Shown here one piece after another: positions 31,561 through 42,470 of a stretch of DNA of 64,000 nt (positions are counted from its first letter, which is position 1; every line of letters begins with the position of its first letter). Under the pieces are notes generated by a model. It was given only the letters and a program-made list of their open reading frames with translations, had not been told where the DNA came from and did not search any database. The stretch spans positions 868,001 through 932,000 of the forward strand of contig OX336341.1 of the NCBI GenBank assembly GCA_946902875.1, given 5' to 3'. This stretch comes from Nematopogon swammerdamellus (taxonomy: Eukaryota; Arthropoda; Insecta; Lepidoptera; Adelidae). A program made the position numbers and the translations under genes.

Positions 31561-32584
31561 TGCCAAACCACTGAACATTTTAAACTAACAGAATATTTCA
31601 AACGTGCCCGTTGTCACTCGATACGTAATAATGGCGTTAGACTCACACAAACATCTGGCAAAGAAATAAAACGACGAAACTCTTGTGTCCTAGAAAAATG
31701 CTCGTAAATCAATGGACAGATGCCGAGCGAGACTAGCAGAGCTGCATAGAATTCAAATTAATAGAAATGAGAGATAATATGACATAATATCTCATTATTT
31801 ACTGTTTTCATATTTTACTACATAGGTAAAATTAAATATGGGCAAAAGGTAACACTTAATGCTTAAGGGATTTTCTTCCTGGATACCTTTTGGGGTATTA
31901 TAACTGGTAAGTTAATGGCGGTGAAAACTTAAATACTAAACTAGTATGTTGTTGTAACTCCAACATAATTTGAATCAGGTATTTTTGAAACCTCACAAAT
32001 CCATTTTTTTTTTTCGAAAGTGAGGTTTTAATGGCGATCGATAGAGAATCCACAGACGCTCTTATGTGTATATTTGAAACACCACAAGTCCTTTCCATAC
32101 ATTTCTGACAGGGCTCTGTGCTGAGAAATGTTTGAAACCCCACAAGTCCAGTACATATTGAAGTTTCTGTATTTCCATGACTTCGTCGGAACTGTTAAAA
32201 CACGCCCTTATATTAACATTGACGTTGTAAGCACATTTCGACTATCCCCCGGAAAGTTCCCATAAACATAAAAAAAATTGAAGATTTTTTTTTATTTTAT
32301 TTTTTTAATTACGTGCGACGGTAAACGAATACAAGTTGTATGAGCCATTTACTATTTAGTTTTATTAGTTTTATTACTTTAGGCGTGTTTTAAAAATTTG
32401 CATACTCTGCGCACTAAATTGATAACGTCTTAATATTTGGATATATGAAACTCTGTATGTCTTGCAAGTTCTCTTGTAAATATCTTTCTAGAATAAAAAT
32501 ATATTTATTGCACAATATGAAATTAACAAATAAATTAAATAATAAACTAACCTAAACAACATATACAACTTCACACAAATTTTG
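31561..32584. other. non-coding; phrase repeated three times near 32 kb
   Basis: TTTGAAACCTCACAAATCC (about 31985), TTTGAAACACCACAAGTCC (about 32072) and TTTGAAACCCCACAAGTCC (about 32128) are three degenerate copies of one 19-bp phrase. The 81-codon minus frame across them is unrecognised. Confidence 0.5.
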
Positions 32585-32700
32585 ATCACTCTCTCCTCGT
32601 AGGGTACCCAAAACGCTCGCAGCATTCCCGCGCTGGATAGCGATTGCTATCCGCTGTTTAAGGTATTGCCCTGCCTTAAGATTGCCTGACAGGTCAATTA
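32585..32700 (-). mobile_element. LINE-X C-terminal fragment
   Basis: The minus strand encodes [20 protein letters not shown] with a short tail, preceded by NLKAGQ. AT-rich DNA follows on the 3' side. Confidence 0.65.
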
Positions 32701-33424
32701 ATTTTTAATAATTAATTTTTAATTTTCTAGAATTGTCTGTATTAAATCTTTCTAGAACTGCGTGTATTAAGTGCAACCCAGAATCAATTACATTTTCTCT
32801 CTTGTGCCCGTAGTCTCAGCTACAACGAGCAGCTATGCTGTTTGCTTCCGTCGCTGTCATCCATCTTAGATGAATATATTATTTTCAATATTCGTAATGC
32901 CATCTTTGTGCGCACCGTTTATATTTACGTTTTATTCCACGTAATAGACCTGTTTATATGCCTCTCTTATTTTTGTAATTCTTCGCGGAGTTGAATATCG
33001 ATCACGTGTGTACCACACATATTGAGCTGGAAGTTTCTTACAGTTAACCTTTATTTTGTCATTATAATCTAAACATTATAATTTTCACGAAAAAAATTAT
33101 GGATACCTACTAATTGTTCGGTAATCTTCTGAATAAAGGCCTTTTGTATTCGTAAAACTCGTTGTATTAGATAGGTAGTTAGGTACCTACCGTCTTCCTG
33201 AACAAAGAATTCATAATGAGGCACTCTGTTTATCTCCAATAACAAATGAGCCTCGCCACCCTCCCGTGACCTGACTAAACAAATTAACTACCCGACTTCG
33301 GCGCTGAAGACACACTCGCGCTACACACACGGACAGGACAAAGGAACTAACATCTGTCTCACCTCCTCCGTGACAGGGGGCGAAGAATTATTTGACACGC
33401 TTCTAACTCTAGTTCTGAAGAGTG
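32701..33424. other. AT-rich spacer, no gene seen
   Basis: TTAATTTTTAATAATTAATT palindromic AT tract near 32697. GC-richer at 33240-33340 without a coding pattern. Confidence 0.45.
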
Positions 33425-33485
33425 TATGTGTGTAGGAGAGAGAGGGTGTGTAGGTGTGTGTGTGTGTGTGTGTAGGTGGGAATAG
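33425..33485. repeat. GT-rich microsatellite
   Basis: GTGTGTGTGTGTGTGTGT with GA-rich and AGGT interruptions. The minus-strand frame over it (THTHTHTPT) is an artefact of the repeat. Confidence 0.85.
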
Positions 33486-33639
33486 AATGGATGTGGTATT
33501 TTTATTACTGTTTGGAAAATAGTGATGTTCGTGAGAACCGTGAATTGCAAGTTACCTCGTAAATTCTGCAATAAAAAAAATTTATGTATAAGCTCTCAGT
33601 AGAGTTAAAATTTTACTCACCGTGTCACCGCGTAAGTCA

Positions 33640-33740
33640 CGTAGATGTGACTAAGTGAGGCGTGTATTGATTTATTGAACAAATCGGTCAAGTTCGAGTT
33701 TAGCTCGAGCACTGAGGGTTCCGTAGATCCGCTATACCAT
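33640..33740 (-). repeat. REP-2 end fragment
   Basis: AAATCGGTCAAGTTCGAG, then CACTGAGGGTTCCGTAG corresponds to the CAAGTGCGAGTC and AGGGTTCCGTA end of the family (compare 2383). Confidence 0.55.
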
Positions 33741-34471
33741 ACCTATCAAAAAACCATTTTCAACCACCAAATTTCTTTGATGATAGCTTCTGTCTTCTGT
33801 ATCTTTCTTAGTGTCTTTGTGTGCAATAAAGTAAGTATTTCTATTCTATTGTATGCTGCAACTATCTATAAGTAACTATAATTTACAAACTAAGCTAAAT
33901 CTAAACTAAATCTAATCAAAATAAAGATAGTACAAATTATTAAAGAAAACATTATAATGTGAATAATAGATATTGTCACGTTTTTACTCTCCAGTGGAGC
34001 GAAGCTCGCACAAACGCGGTTCTAATAGCATTTGAATATGGTTTAGGTACACAATACAACTGTATAATGAGGCGTCCACTCTTTTGTTCCCCCGTCCTAC
34101 TGTTGTCTTCGTTGTGACATGAAGCGGAATATTAAATGAAGCTTTTCGTTGAGTAATTAATCTATTTCAGCGCGGGTAACTCTTTTCTTACGTTTTGTCA
34201 CAAGTTATATTCAACACGATCTATTAATGAGCTGTACCTGTATTTATTTGATCTAGTACTAATACTACTCGTAGATCAAATAATACATAATATCCTAATA
34301 CTACGATAATCTATCGAATTGATTGTCCAATTTCTTGACTCTTACACCTTCACTATACTCTCACTCAAACTGTTTGAGAGAACAGTGTATGCACAAAACA
34401 TCGTTGAAATGTATATAGAGGTTGTGCAAGAAGGAGTTCTAACGAAGTTTTTCATTTAGTCGGATAAAATT
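33741..34471. other. AT-rich spacer, no gene seen
   Basis: No repeat or coding signal of note. Confidence 0.45.
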
Positions 34472-34577
34472 CACCTTTAATGGCGGCTAAAACATAATCT
34501 TCGAACAAGTTCGACCAAGAAGCCGTTTTTGTGCCCGAAGTCTGATAGTCCTGCCGTGCTATCGCTCCACAGCATCT
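34472..34577. repeat. locally duplicated segment, copy 1 (copy 2 at 36072-36253)
   Basis: TTTAATGGCGGCTAAAA-type start, then GAACAAGTTCGACCAAGAA, CCGTTTTTGTGCCC and GCTATCGCTCCACAGCA. The second copy 1.6 kb away keeps the order and orientation but carries ~75 bp extra after the first block. It may be two members of an unrecognised family. Confidence 0.65.
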
Positions 34578-36071
34578 TGTACCTGAAACTGAATAACTAG
34601 GTATTTTGAGGTAATCATTTTCTTACCGTTCCCTGAGATCTTTTGTGTGATCATTTTTCCAAATAAAATATTGCAAAAACAATTTTTATTTTCATGTATC
34701 CACACAATTAACTTCCTTCGCGACTCGCGTCCTATTTATAAAAAAAATATAGTGAATAGTGACATAGCTTTCAAACAACTGACGTTTTAAGACTAGCCTT
34801 ACCACTAATACATCATTATGTGTGCGTACTGAATTCTTCAGTACCTACGCTGCATATCTTTCGTGTAGATTAGAATATCGGTATCGGTCGAGTTTCGTCA
34901 AAATACCAAGAAGAGGGAAAGTAAACGAATTCCAACTTGTCGATTTATTGCTCCCAGCCGACCCCTTTTGGACGCGAAAAGAATTGTAGCCACTGTTCGA
35001 GACTTACGCTAAGGAGGCATCACCGAATTCGTAGATTTACGACGCGGACGTTAGAAACACGCGGTAAGCTGGAGTTTTTCTTTGTATCAATCCTCTGTTT
35101 TTTCTAGACGAATTTTAATGTCTAGATCTATTTTTAGTTGTGCAAGGACGCGATAACCGAAACTACTTTGAAAACAACATCTGAGAAAAAAAAAATCATA
35201 GATAATTTTGGATGTTTTGTTATTTAACACAATTTTATTAAAAGCTGCTCTATAAAATGCGTGTAATCCTCTTATCTTTATTTACCTGGCTAATAAGCAT
35301 CTTCGAGGGTACCGTCAGCGACAATATATCAATTCGGAATCTGCATAATGCTACCGGAGTGTGTACGTGCTATGTCCGTGTGAACTGAGAACTTAAAATA
35401 TCAAGGTGGCTTGCGAGAAGTTTCTACAATTAGTTGAGTTATACGAGAATATTTTAAAAATAGTTTTCATTGAATTTTTATAGCTGGCCATTAATATCAG
35501 TCTCCGCGGGCGGAACGCAACGGTTGGCGTAAAGCCGGCCGGACCATTGAGATTATTAAATATTTTATTAATTTTAATTTTTTCTGTTTATAAAATCATT
35601 CCTAGCAATGTTACCTAATAAAGGAAGAGTCTTTGAATATCATTGCGCGAAATAAATGAAATTAATTAAAAAGTATATGAAAGTAATATTATGTGGCTCC
35701 TTTTTCCTGTTACTTTCTACTTTGCCAAAATATATACAAAGTGTAACTGATGTCAACTGATTTTCTTAAATGCACATCTCAGGAATTATTTATAAGAGAG
35801 GTATGTGAAAACTTTATTCGTTAATGTTTATAATTTTAAGCAGTCTTTATTGCGCATTTCAGGGTGTGTTTTCCAATAATTGGAATCCAATAATTATTTA
35901 AATCAAAATAATATAAATAAAGGAACTTCGTAATATAGCTGAGATTGTTTTCTTTTATTTATGTTTTGTACTGTGTTATAATGTGTAGATACTGAACGGT
36001 GAAACTACTGTTATATTTAATTTATTTTAGTGTTCCGATGACATTCTAGAGTTTGCACGTAGTTTTAATAA
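34578..36071. other. spacer with no recognised repeat or gene
   Basis: One of the longest stretches without recognised mobile elements. ACACGCGGTAAGCTGG near 35059 resembles a splice donor but no open coding frame leads into it. Confidence 0.45.
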
Positions 36072-36253
36072 AGTCCACTTTTAATGGCGGCTATTAAAGA
36101 TATAATCTGTCTGCCAGACTAATTTTCGTAATATTCATCATGGCATGATCAACTTTCGCTATTCGAATAGAAGCGAACAAGTTCGACCAAGAAACCGTTT
36201 TTCTGCCCATAGTCTGATAGTGATGGTCCTGCCATGCTATCGCTCCACAGCAC
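36072..36253. repeat. locally duplicated segment, copy 2
   Basis: Shares ACTTTTAATGGCGGCTA, GAACAAGTTCGACCAAGAAA and GCTATCGCTCCACAGCA with 34472-34577. The extra internal segment includes TAATCTGTCTGCCAGACTAA. Confidence 0.65.
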
Positions 36254-36426
36254 AACGCTCGGATGGGCGACACAAGGCATACAAAGAACGTAGTTTTTAC
36301 GTAAATGTACTTACGTTGCCTACGTTGCCCAACTCCACCTCACGACACATTGATATATCGCTACACCACCAGCAACACCTTCCTAGAGCTTGTTATTGAT
36401 TTGAGATATTAATTGTTAGTTTCCAG

Positions 36427-36583
36427 ATCTGATTGCGGTAATTAATTTTACGTTGTAGGTGTTTGAAGAAGTATTTGCTCCCACTTTCATCCTCAGTGGC
36501 TCCCCACCCTTGAATCCACTGAGGCTTGGATCTAATTGCAGTAATTAATTGAATTTAGGTTGAAGGTGTTTGATAAAGTATCT
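36427..36583. repeat. ~102-bp spaced tandem duplication
   Basis: GATCTGATTGCGGTAATTAA with GGTGTTTGAAGAAGTAT (36427-36476) recurs as GATCTAATTGCAGTAATTAA with GGTGTTTGATAAAGTAT (36529-36583). Confidence 0.65.
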
Positions 36584-36799
36584 TATAATACTTTAAATGT
36601 GTTACAAATTTATTATACACAACGTCCTTGATTGTGATGTCTATAGCGGAAGCTGTTGGATTAGCGAACTAGTAAACGATAAGTACCTACATAGTGTTCT
36701 GTAACACCTTCTTTGTTAGTTTTTACGATCAGTGATTATTTTGTCATTTTCTTCTACGTGTTAGTGAAACCTTATACCTACTATTATAAAATTCAAATT
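36584..36799. other. AT-rich spacer
   Basis: Nothing gene-like was seen. Confidence 0.4.
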
Positions 36800-37700
36800 G
36801 TGTCTTTTTTTATGTAAACCAACATGGGTGGCTGAGCCGAGACACCAACGACTGGTGCAGTCGACAGAGCCAAAATCACCTCTCCTCGCGAAACCAGACT
36901 CAGGCGCCATGCCAGCAGATTTGCGGACTGTTGCTGTTGCAGGCTGTTTAGCCTGTTCATAATACCTACGACGTTTGAAGACAACCGGGTAAAAGGATTC
37001 GGGAAACACACTCGCCTGAAAACAGTTCCACAACTTAACGGTGCGACAAATAAACGATTTAGAGAACCGATGGGTTCTCAAAAGCCCAATGTCAACAACA
37101 AAAGGGTGCTGAGTATCTCTACGATTAGTGTGGCGAAGATTACGGATGAGGACAGGTAGCAGAGAATAAGGGATGCTAGTTTCACAGAGCAGCGCCCGTG
37201 ATAGTATCTGTAAAACAGACTAAGCGAACCTACAAATCGTCTGTGACGCAGAGACTCCAGACCATCTGTAAGTTTTTGATCACCAACAGGACGGCTAGAC
37301 GCTATATCTAGTCCAAGGACGCAAGCAGATATTGGGGATTATCCTCCCAGACGTGACTGCAGTACTCCCATCACCGGTCTAATCTGTGTTTTGTACAACA
37401 GGAATAGTTGTGCCGGTGAGCAGAATCGCCCATTATGGAAAAGCATTCCCAATTTTCTGAATGAATTTTTAGCATTAGACTCGTTTAATTGCCGGAAACC
37501 TACGTCTTTGGAAATGGTGGTGCCCAGTAGGTTCAGGTGCTCCGAGACAGGTAAGACGCTGCCTTGGAAACTAGCTTGAAAAGGAAAGGGATAAACCTTA
37601 GCAGATTCCTGTAAAACACTGTGTCTTGCTAACGTGTTGAAGGCGACAATGTTCTCCTGGTCCCATGCGGTTACTTTTCTGAAAGCGTTGTCAACTTTTC
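36800..37700 (-). mobile_element. LINE-J fragment: reverse-transcriptase thumb/C-terminus and 3' end, frameshifted
   Basis: Minus-strand translation from 37700 downwards gives, over several frames, KVTAWDQENIVAFNTLARHS, LGTTISKDVGFRQ, SPAQLFLLYKTQIRPVM, RRFVGSLSLFYRYYHGRCS and RLFVAP-type blocks. The last open frame (37081-36761) reads THRFSKSFICRTVKLWNCF with VFPESFYPVVFKRRR. This is the usual order in jockey-superfamily LINEs. Several frameshifts and stops make it a dead copy. The 3' end reads TCAGCCACCCATGTTGG, TTTACATAAAAAA. The 5' part is missing. Confidence 0.8.
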
Positions 37701-37754
37701 TATCAAAGTCTTTCTTTTTTTCTGTCTGAAAATTATTTTGTATATTTTGAAAAT

Positions 37755-37842
37755 TATTATGGTGTTATGGGCTGACATCACGGATGTTGTACGTGATGTA
37801 GCTAACCTCTTAGCCAACCGTGTCAGGTTCACAAAAAAAAAA
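37755..37842 (+). mobile_element. SINE-A tail, solitary
   Basis: GTTATGGGCTGACATCACGG through GTGTCAGGTTCACAAAAAAA, with a small duplication of the TAGCTAACCTCT/TAGCCAACCGT step. Confidence 0.75.
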
Positions 37843-38104
37843 AACATTGCTCCGGTACACACATGCTTGTACAAATTAATTCTTCCGGGTCATGAAAACA
37901 TCATTAGATGCTCATTGTCATGGTAAATAGTCTGGATTAGCCCGGGGCTTAAAACTCAGCGCGTCGTCAGGTACATGGTGAACGGACTTGGCTAAACTTG
38001 GCTAAACAACAACTCGGAGAAGGTGATACAGATTTATACTTGGCCAGAAGTGGCAAATTCGTCTATAATGAATGATGTTTATGTGATGGATGATTAAGAG
38101 ATAA
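37843..38104. other. spacer
   Basis: ACTTGGCTAAACTTGGCTAA short direct repeat near 37988. No gene is seen. Confidence 0.4.
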
Positions 38105-38285
38105 CTTAGAATAGAAGATAAGTACTTTATTGCACACAAAAACACTAACAGAGGTACAGAAGACAGAAGAGCAATAGAAATTTACAATACTTCACACAGA
38201 AACGGAGAACAATAGCGTGCATAGGCGGACTTATCACTTTAAGTGATTTGTTCCAGGCAACCTTTACAATATGTTAAGGCCACAT
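38105..38285 (-). repeat. REP-5 copy
   Basis: AGTACTTTATTGCACAC (AATAAAGTACT on the minus strand) through GGCGGACTTATCACTTTAAG to CCAGGCAACCTTTACA. It is the longest copy in the window. Confidence 0.7.
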
Positions 38286-38327
38286 CCCTGTACAAGCTAG
38301 GCGCCAAGTCAGTGATTCAAGTACGTC

Positions 38328-38722
38328 TAGTATGGGTGGCTGACCAGCCAATATCACCTCCGAGAAGATAAATAGAAATGAAGGGAAGAACTGACATGGT
38401 ACCTAGTTCACCCGGTGTTATGGAGGGACATCACGGATGTGCGTCCATAAAAAAAAAGAAAAAAAAAAGAAAGAACTCTACCGAGGATTCTGTGCGGCCA
38501 TCTTACATCCAGTATGGTGGTACAAACCCAGTCGGCTACAATTAGAGCCTACCAACTAGTAAGGGGCAAGGTTTTACAGCGTTTCCGAACGGTGAAGCAG
38601 CGCAGGTGTAGGTATGCACGTAAATTGTTCCATTAGAAAAACCTCATTGGTACACGCCGATTGGATTCGAACCCCAGACCTCGCTGAAACCGACACCCAG
38701 ACCATTCGGCCACCCGCTACTT
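38328..38722 (-). mobile_element. SINE-B with tRNA-like head, tail replaced; SINE-A tail insertion alongside
   Basis: On the minus strand the head (38722-38645) reads GGGTGGCCGAATGGTCTGGG and GGGGTTCGAATCCAATCGGC, then the core (38600-38490) ends at GATGTAAGATGGCCGCAC. A plus-strand SINE-A tail (38385-38460, CACCCGGTGTTATGG to TCCATAAAAAAAA) follows where the SINE-B tail should be. A small minus-strand SINE-B tail piece (CTCGGAGGTGATATTGGCTG) remains at 38350-38378. Reads as a SINE-B broken by a SINE-A insertion plus deletion. Confidence 0.7.
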
Positions 38723-38865
38723 AACCGCCACTTTTAATAGTTTGGAGTTGAAATTAAATAAACATATTCTTGCACTGCACAAAAGTTTACAAGAGACATT
38801 CCCTGCCAGTCATTCTTGATATTGTGTGTGGGTAAAGTTGACATTGGAGTAGCCGACACTGGCGG

Positions 38866-39030
38866 CCGTAGACAGGAAAACGGAGTGTGGGATGACCACG
38901 GACCAGGTGGGACGACGACATCAAGTGCGTCGGCAGAAAGCAATGGTTCCGCACCGCTGAAGGGTGAGAGGACTGGAGGAAAATTGGAGAGGCGTAAGTC
39001 AGCAGTAGACGCTTACACGCTGACTCACTG
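38866..39030 (+). mobile_element. RTE-clade LINE C-terminal fragment with two stops
   Basis: The plus frame TRWDDDIKCVGRKQWFRTAE, then stop, EDWRKIGEA, stop matches the RTE C-terminus (WxDDIKRVAG, WxxLGEAYVQQW). It lacks the GAT tail. Confidence 0.65.
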
Positions 39031-39472
39031 AAAGTCGATGGTGGTGTAAAATCTGAAAGGTTTAAAATTTTATTTATTTATGTATGTTTTGTACAGTTCG
39101 TGTTCCTTGTTAGCTCTATATCTGGTTGTATTTGAATACAATGCCAGTTGCTGCTTGTCGCCAAATCGAACCAGTAGATATTGTCTGGCTGGGCTAATCT
39201 GCATTCGGCGCTTGCGCAGCCTATAAACATCGATGGCTCTATTTTAAGGTTCCGTATGGAAACTGGACTCTTTTGAAGATAAAACGAAAAAAATATGTGT
39301 CTCTCTGTGTTGCCACTACTAAGTTCTAAAACTATTAACAGATCATTATTAAATATTTTACGACTCTACTCATATTAAAATATAAATTAAGAGGAGGGGC
39401 GTGAATAGACACCTTCGTACATGACAGAATGTCCATAGGCATCGTTAGATATTTAGATTTATAATAATTATT
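39031..39472. other. spacer with REP-2-like motif
   Basis: TTAAGGTTCCGTATGGAAAC near 39243 followed by GTGTCTCTCTGTG is a weak REP-2 start. The 86-codon minus frame continues into REP-1 and is not a gene. Confidence 0.4.
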
Positions 39473-39812
39473 ATGTACCGTGTGGGGCCGGTACTTAAAA
39501 AGAATAGCTCCACTGCATCTCTCCCCGTGCATGTCGTAAAAGGCGACTAAGGGATAAGGACAAGATGCCGTGCTAAAGGGCGACGGGCTCGCCACCTCTC
39601 ACCCTGGCACGGTACTTCCACCGAGTCATGCAGCAGGTGGGTCTTCGTGCATTACTTGCTGCTTGGTCGACTGAATCTTGTTCGAATACTTTGCGAAACG
39701 TGGTGGTCGGTGTTGTGCTTTAATTTACCAGAGTTCTTGCAGCACAACATCGATTACTCTGCTTACCCCGATTGTCAGGATTCAGCGTGTGTGATATGTA
39801 TGTATGTATGTA
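39473..39812 (+). repeat. REP-1, full length
   Basis: Runs from GTACCGTGTGGGGCCGGTAC through TGCATCTCTCCCCGTGCATG, GCACGGTACTTCCACCGAG, GCTGCTTGGTCGACTGAATC and CAGAGTTCTTGCAGCACAAC to a TATGTATGTATGTATG tail. Other copies are at 40037(-), 54222(-) and 61677(-). No ORF. The class is uncertain; a flanking duplication at 40037 suggests retroposition. Confidence 0.8.
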
Positions 39813-39827
39813 TGTAATAATTATACT

Positions 39828-39875
39828 AGCTTTTTCCCCGCGGCTTCGCCCGCGACATTTTATTATAGGTTATGT
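39828..39875 (+). repeat. REP-3 head fragment
   Basis: ACTAGCTTTTTCCCCGCGGC, then TTCGCCCGCG: the first ~30 bp of REP-3, followed by different DNA. Confidence 0.6.
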
Positions 39876-39884
39876 TTAATTGAG

Positions 39885-40620
39885 GACCGTTTTCACAAAG
39901 AGAAATATCTACATATATATTGAATTTTTCTTTTCGCTTTGTATTCCTGTAATAGGGGCCTATCGTTTAGGACCGTCAGATTTCATCAAAGCGAAATATC
40001 TACAGAGTTATTTCAACTCGAATATGACGAATTTTCATACATACATACATATCACACACGCTGAATCCCGACAATCGGGGTAAGCAGGGTAATAGGTGTT
40101 GTGCTGCAAGAACTCTGGTAAATTACAGCACAACACCGAACACCACGTTTCGCAAAGTATTCGGACAAGATTCAATAGATCAAGCAGCAAGTATGGCACA
40201 AAGACCCGCCTGATGCATGACTCGGTGGAAGTACCGTGCCAAGGTGAGAGGTGGCGATCCTGTCGCCCTTTAGCGCGGCATCTTGTCCTTATCCCTTAGT
40301 CGCCTTTTACGACATACATGGGGAGAGATGCAGTGGGGCTATTCTTTTTAAGTACCGGCCCGACACGGTACGAATTTTCACAAAGCGAAATATCTACACC
40401 GTGAAAATATTTTGTGAATATTTTTGCGATGTGGACAATGAAGCCAAGATTTTTTATGACGACCTACTTTCTTCTGTTTCTTCAAATTTAACAACTGCTG
40501 ATGATAACGTAGGTTTGCGACGTGATTACGATGATTCTGAGCCTATGTTGTAAGATGTTCCATATAAGTTCTATGAATAAGATTGAAGATATTTCTCTTT
40601 TGTGAAAATTCGTCATTTAA
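39885..40620 (+). repeat. unassigned element split by a REP-1 insertion; contains an open tail of ~55 codons
   Basis: TTTCACAAAGAGAAATATCT (39889), TTTCATCAAAGCGAAATATC (39982) and TTTCACAAAGCGAAATATCT (40373) are repeats. The inverted form (AGATATTTCTCTTTTGTG) is at 40588-40606, giving inverted ends. After the REP-1 insertion a plus frame reads FCEYFCDVDNEAKIFYDDLL and ends DYDDSEPML before TAA (40552). It could be a transposon ORF remnant. Family unrecognised. Confidence 0.4.
40037..40375 (-). repeat. REP-1, full length, flanked by a ~9-11 bp duplication
   Basis: Reverse of 39473-39812, about 225 bp away. ACGAATTTTCA occurs at the left edge (about 40027-40037) and again at the right edge (about 40366-40376), where GGTAC joins GAATTTTCA. 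This is the expected mark of an insertion. The 100-codon frame at 40251 is half REP-1 and not a gene as it stands. Confidence 0.8.
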
Positions 40621-40714
40621 AAAAAAAACATTAAATTTTCAAACACTAGGCTGGCTCTGCCCAATACCAGCCTGCGCCTGTGGACTTGCGTCTAGCCGTG
40701 CGACTAGTGGGTGA

Positions 40715-40935
40715 CCTCGAAGTGTGCCGCGATCTAGAACCACTGCAACTCTGTGGGGATGTCGGCTCTCTAAGTGTGTTCTATCGCTAAGTCCTGGGGG
40801 AGTACTCGGAGGAGCTGTTTAACCGCAATCCAGGAAAGTCTCCGGTATGACACCTACCTTCTCGGAGGTGATATTGGCTGGTCGCAGGATGTGCTTTAGC
40901 CCCTCCGATCAGCCACTCATACCGGATTACATAAA
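40715..40935 (+). mobile_element. LINE-J fragment followed by SINE-B tail
   Basis: 40721-40832 encodes DLEPLQLCGDVGSLSVFYR with a stop and GEYSEELFN, a LINE-J piece. From 40833 the SINE-B tail takes over (GGAAAGTCTCCGGTATGACA to ATACCGGATTACATAAAAAA). Confidence 0.65.
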
Positions 40936-40964
40936 AAAAAAACCATTGAGCTATCAAGGCTGAC

Positions 40965-41115
40965 AATAAATAAAGTGAAATGTCTACGGGCTACCCACCG
41001 TGTAACGTACTCGTACGTAATATATATGAAATATTCTTATAACTCGAGAACCACTTTTTCGATTTACATGCGGTTTTCTTTCTTACATTTCGTTACTTCT
41101 TAGGATGATTTTAAG
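40965..41115 (+). repeat. REP-3-related element
   Basis: ATAACTCGAGAACCACTTTT, then GATTTACATGCGGTTTTCTT, near-identical in plan to 6487-6676. Confidence 0.6.
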
Positions 41116-41560
41116 CTATCAATCACAACGCTACGTTATCGGTGGCTTGAGATGTGACCAAAAAATCACGCGAAAGATTGAAATTTTGGCTGTTCAGACA
41201 TTTAACTTTATCTCCAAATGTATGCCATTTTGAGGGATATGAATAGTTTTGTGCACAACTACATAAGAGTACCTACCTATTGTTTATTTTTTTTGAGAAT
41301 TTTCAAACAACCCTTAATAGGTAAAAGTTCGGCGACAAAAGTACAGTTTTTTGTCAACTTTTAAATTAAATATTTGTTAAAGTAAACTTATTGTTTATAG
41401 CAAAGTTATAAATTTTTGAAATTGCCTTAACAATATCTATAGAATGACATGACATTTGATCTATTTAAAAAAACAAAAAATATTTTTGGGTTACATTTTG
41501 GGGTACCCTGTACTTATTGTATTAGATAAACTTATCTGATATCTGTAATATATCTAGCGG
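41116..41560. other. AT-rich spacer
   Basis: TTTTGGGGTACCCTGTACTT near 41496 is typical of a DNA-element end, but no partner end was found nearby. Confidence 0.4.
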
Positions 41561-41634
41561 CAAAAATTACACGTAATTTGGCGTCATTTTCATCGAAATC
41601 GGTTCAGTAGGTCCGGAGATATCTGCGTGTGACC

Positions 41635-41666
<32 letters not shown>

Positions 41667-41725
41667 CCAGAGCGATCCCATAAGGGTCCCTTTTTCGCAT
41701 TTTGCGACGGGACTCTAAAAACATA
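41561..41725. repeat. CAGA microsatellite in a REP-2-like end
   Basis: GACAGACAGACAGACAGACA (about 41634-41666) preceded by AAATCGGTTCAGTAGGTCCG and followed by TAAGGGTCCCTTTTTCG and GACGGGACTCTAAAAA, a degenerate TTCCGTA-family end. Confidence 0.65.
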
Positions 41726-42334
41726 CGGTAAACCCCCGAAAACGGCAAGTCAAAATCTAAAGCGTTATGTCAGATCTCTCTGTCCAGAAGTTTCCAGAAG
41801 AATACATCTGCCGATTAACTCCTATCAACTGTATGAGAAATGTCACTTTACAATCTGTATTTAGATTATTGCTGTCCTGTGTCTACAAAAGAGCTGTCAT
41901 AGAAAGATGTCAATTGAAAACAACAGAGCACAGAGCCAACCACGAGCCAACAGAGAAATATGGACAACGAAAATGAATCTGTCAAAAATAATGTTCTGTC
42001 ATGCGCTGAGAGGAAATTGATGATGCGCTATTTTCCACGACAGAACAAAGAAAAGCTGTTGTTTGTCAGTATCATTTTTACTTTTTTGTTACATTATTAG
42101 TTATTAGTAGAGAACTACCTACGCACACATACACGCACCCAGTATTTTATTATTGAATGCGCTTAGACAAATCAATACCCATATCAAAATTGCGATGAGT
42201 ATTTTAAATTTAAACTATAAATAGTGTAATAAAAATAATGACATACATTGACAAAATCAATAAAACACAATTTGTTTATAACTAATAGTTGTTATGTACA
42301 CGAAATAGTACTTAATATAATGTATGCCATAATT
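41726..42334. other. spacer
   Basis: A 69-codon plus frame at 41767 is unrecognised and lacks codon bias. No gene is called. Confidence 0.4.
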
Positions 42335-42470
42335 ATGTATCTCGGAACTTAGAGACCTTACAACTCCGCAGGGACGTTGGATCTTTGTGTGTGTTCTATC
42401 GCCTGTACCACGGAGAGTATTCCAAGGAGCTGCACGATGCGATCCCTCCATCCGTGATTGATATACCCCT
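42335..42470 (+). mobile_element. LINE-J fragment
   Basis: The plus frame reads RNLETLQLRRDVGSLCVFYR and LYHGEYSKELHDAIPPSV, close to the minus-strand copy at 31440-31545. Truncated on both sides. Confidence 0.7.

Noticed and set aside
36145..36399. 84-codon plus-strand ORF
   Set aside because: It lies in the locally duplicated segment, and the other copy does not keep the frame.
40251..40553. 100-codon ORF as a single gene
   Set aside because: Its first ~40 codons are REP-1 sequence inserted later (flanking duplication). Only the tail might be an older ORF.
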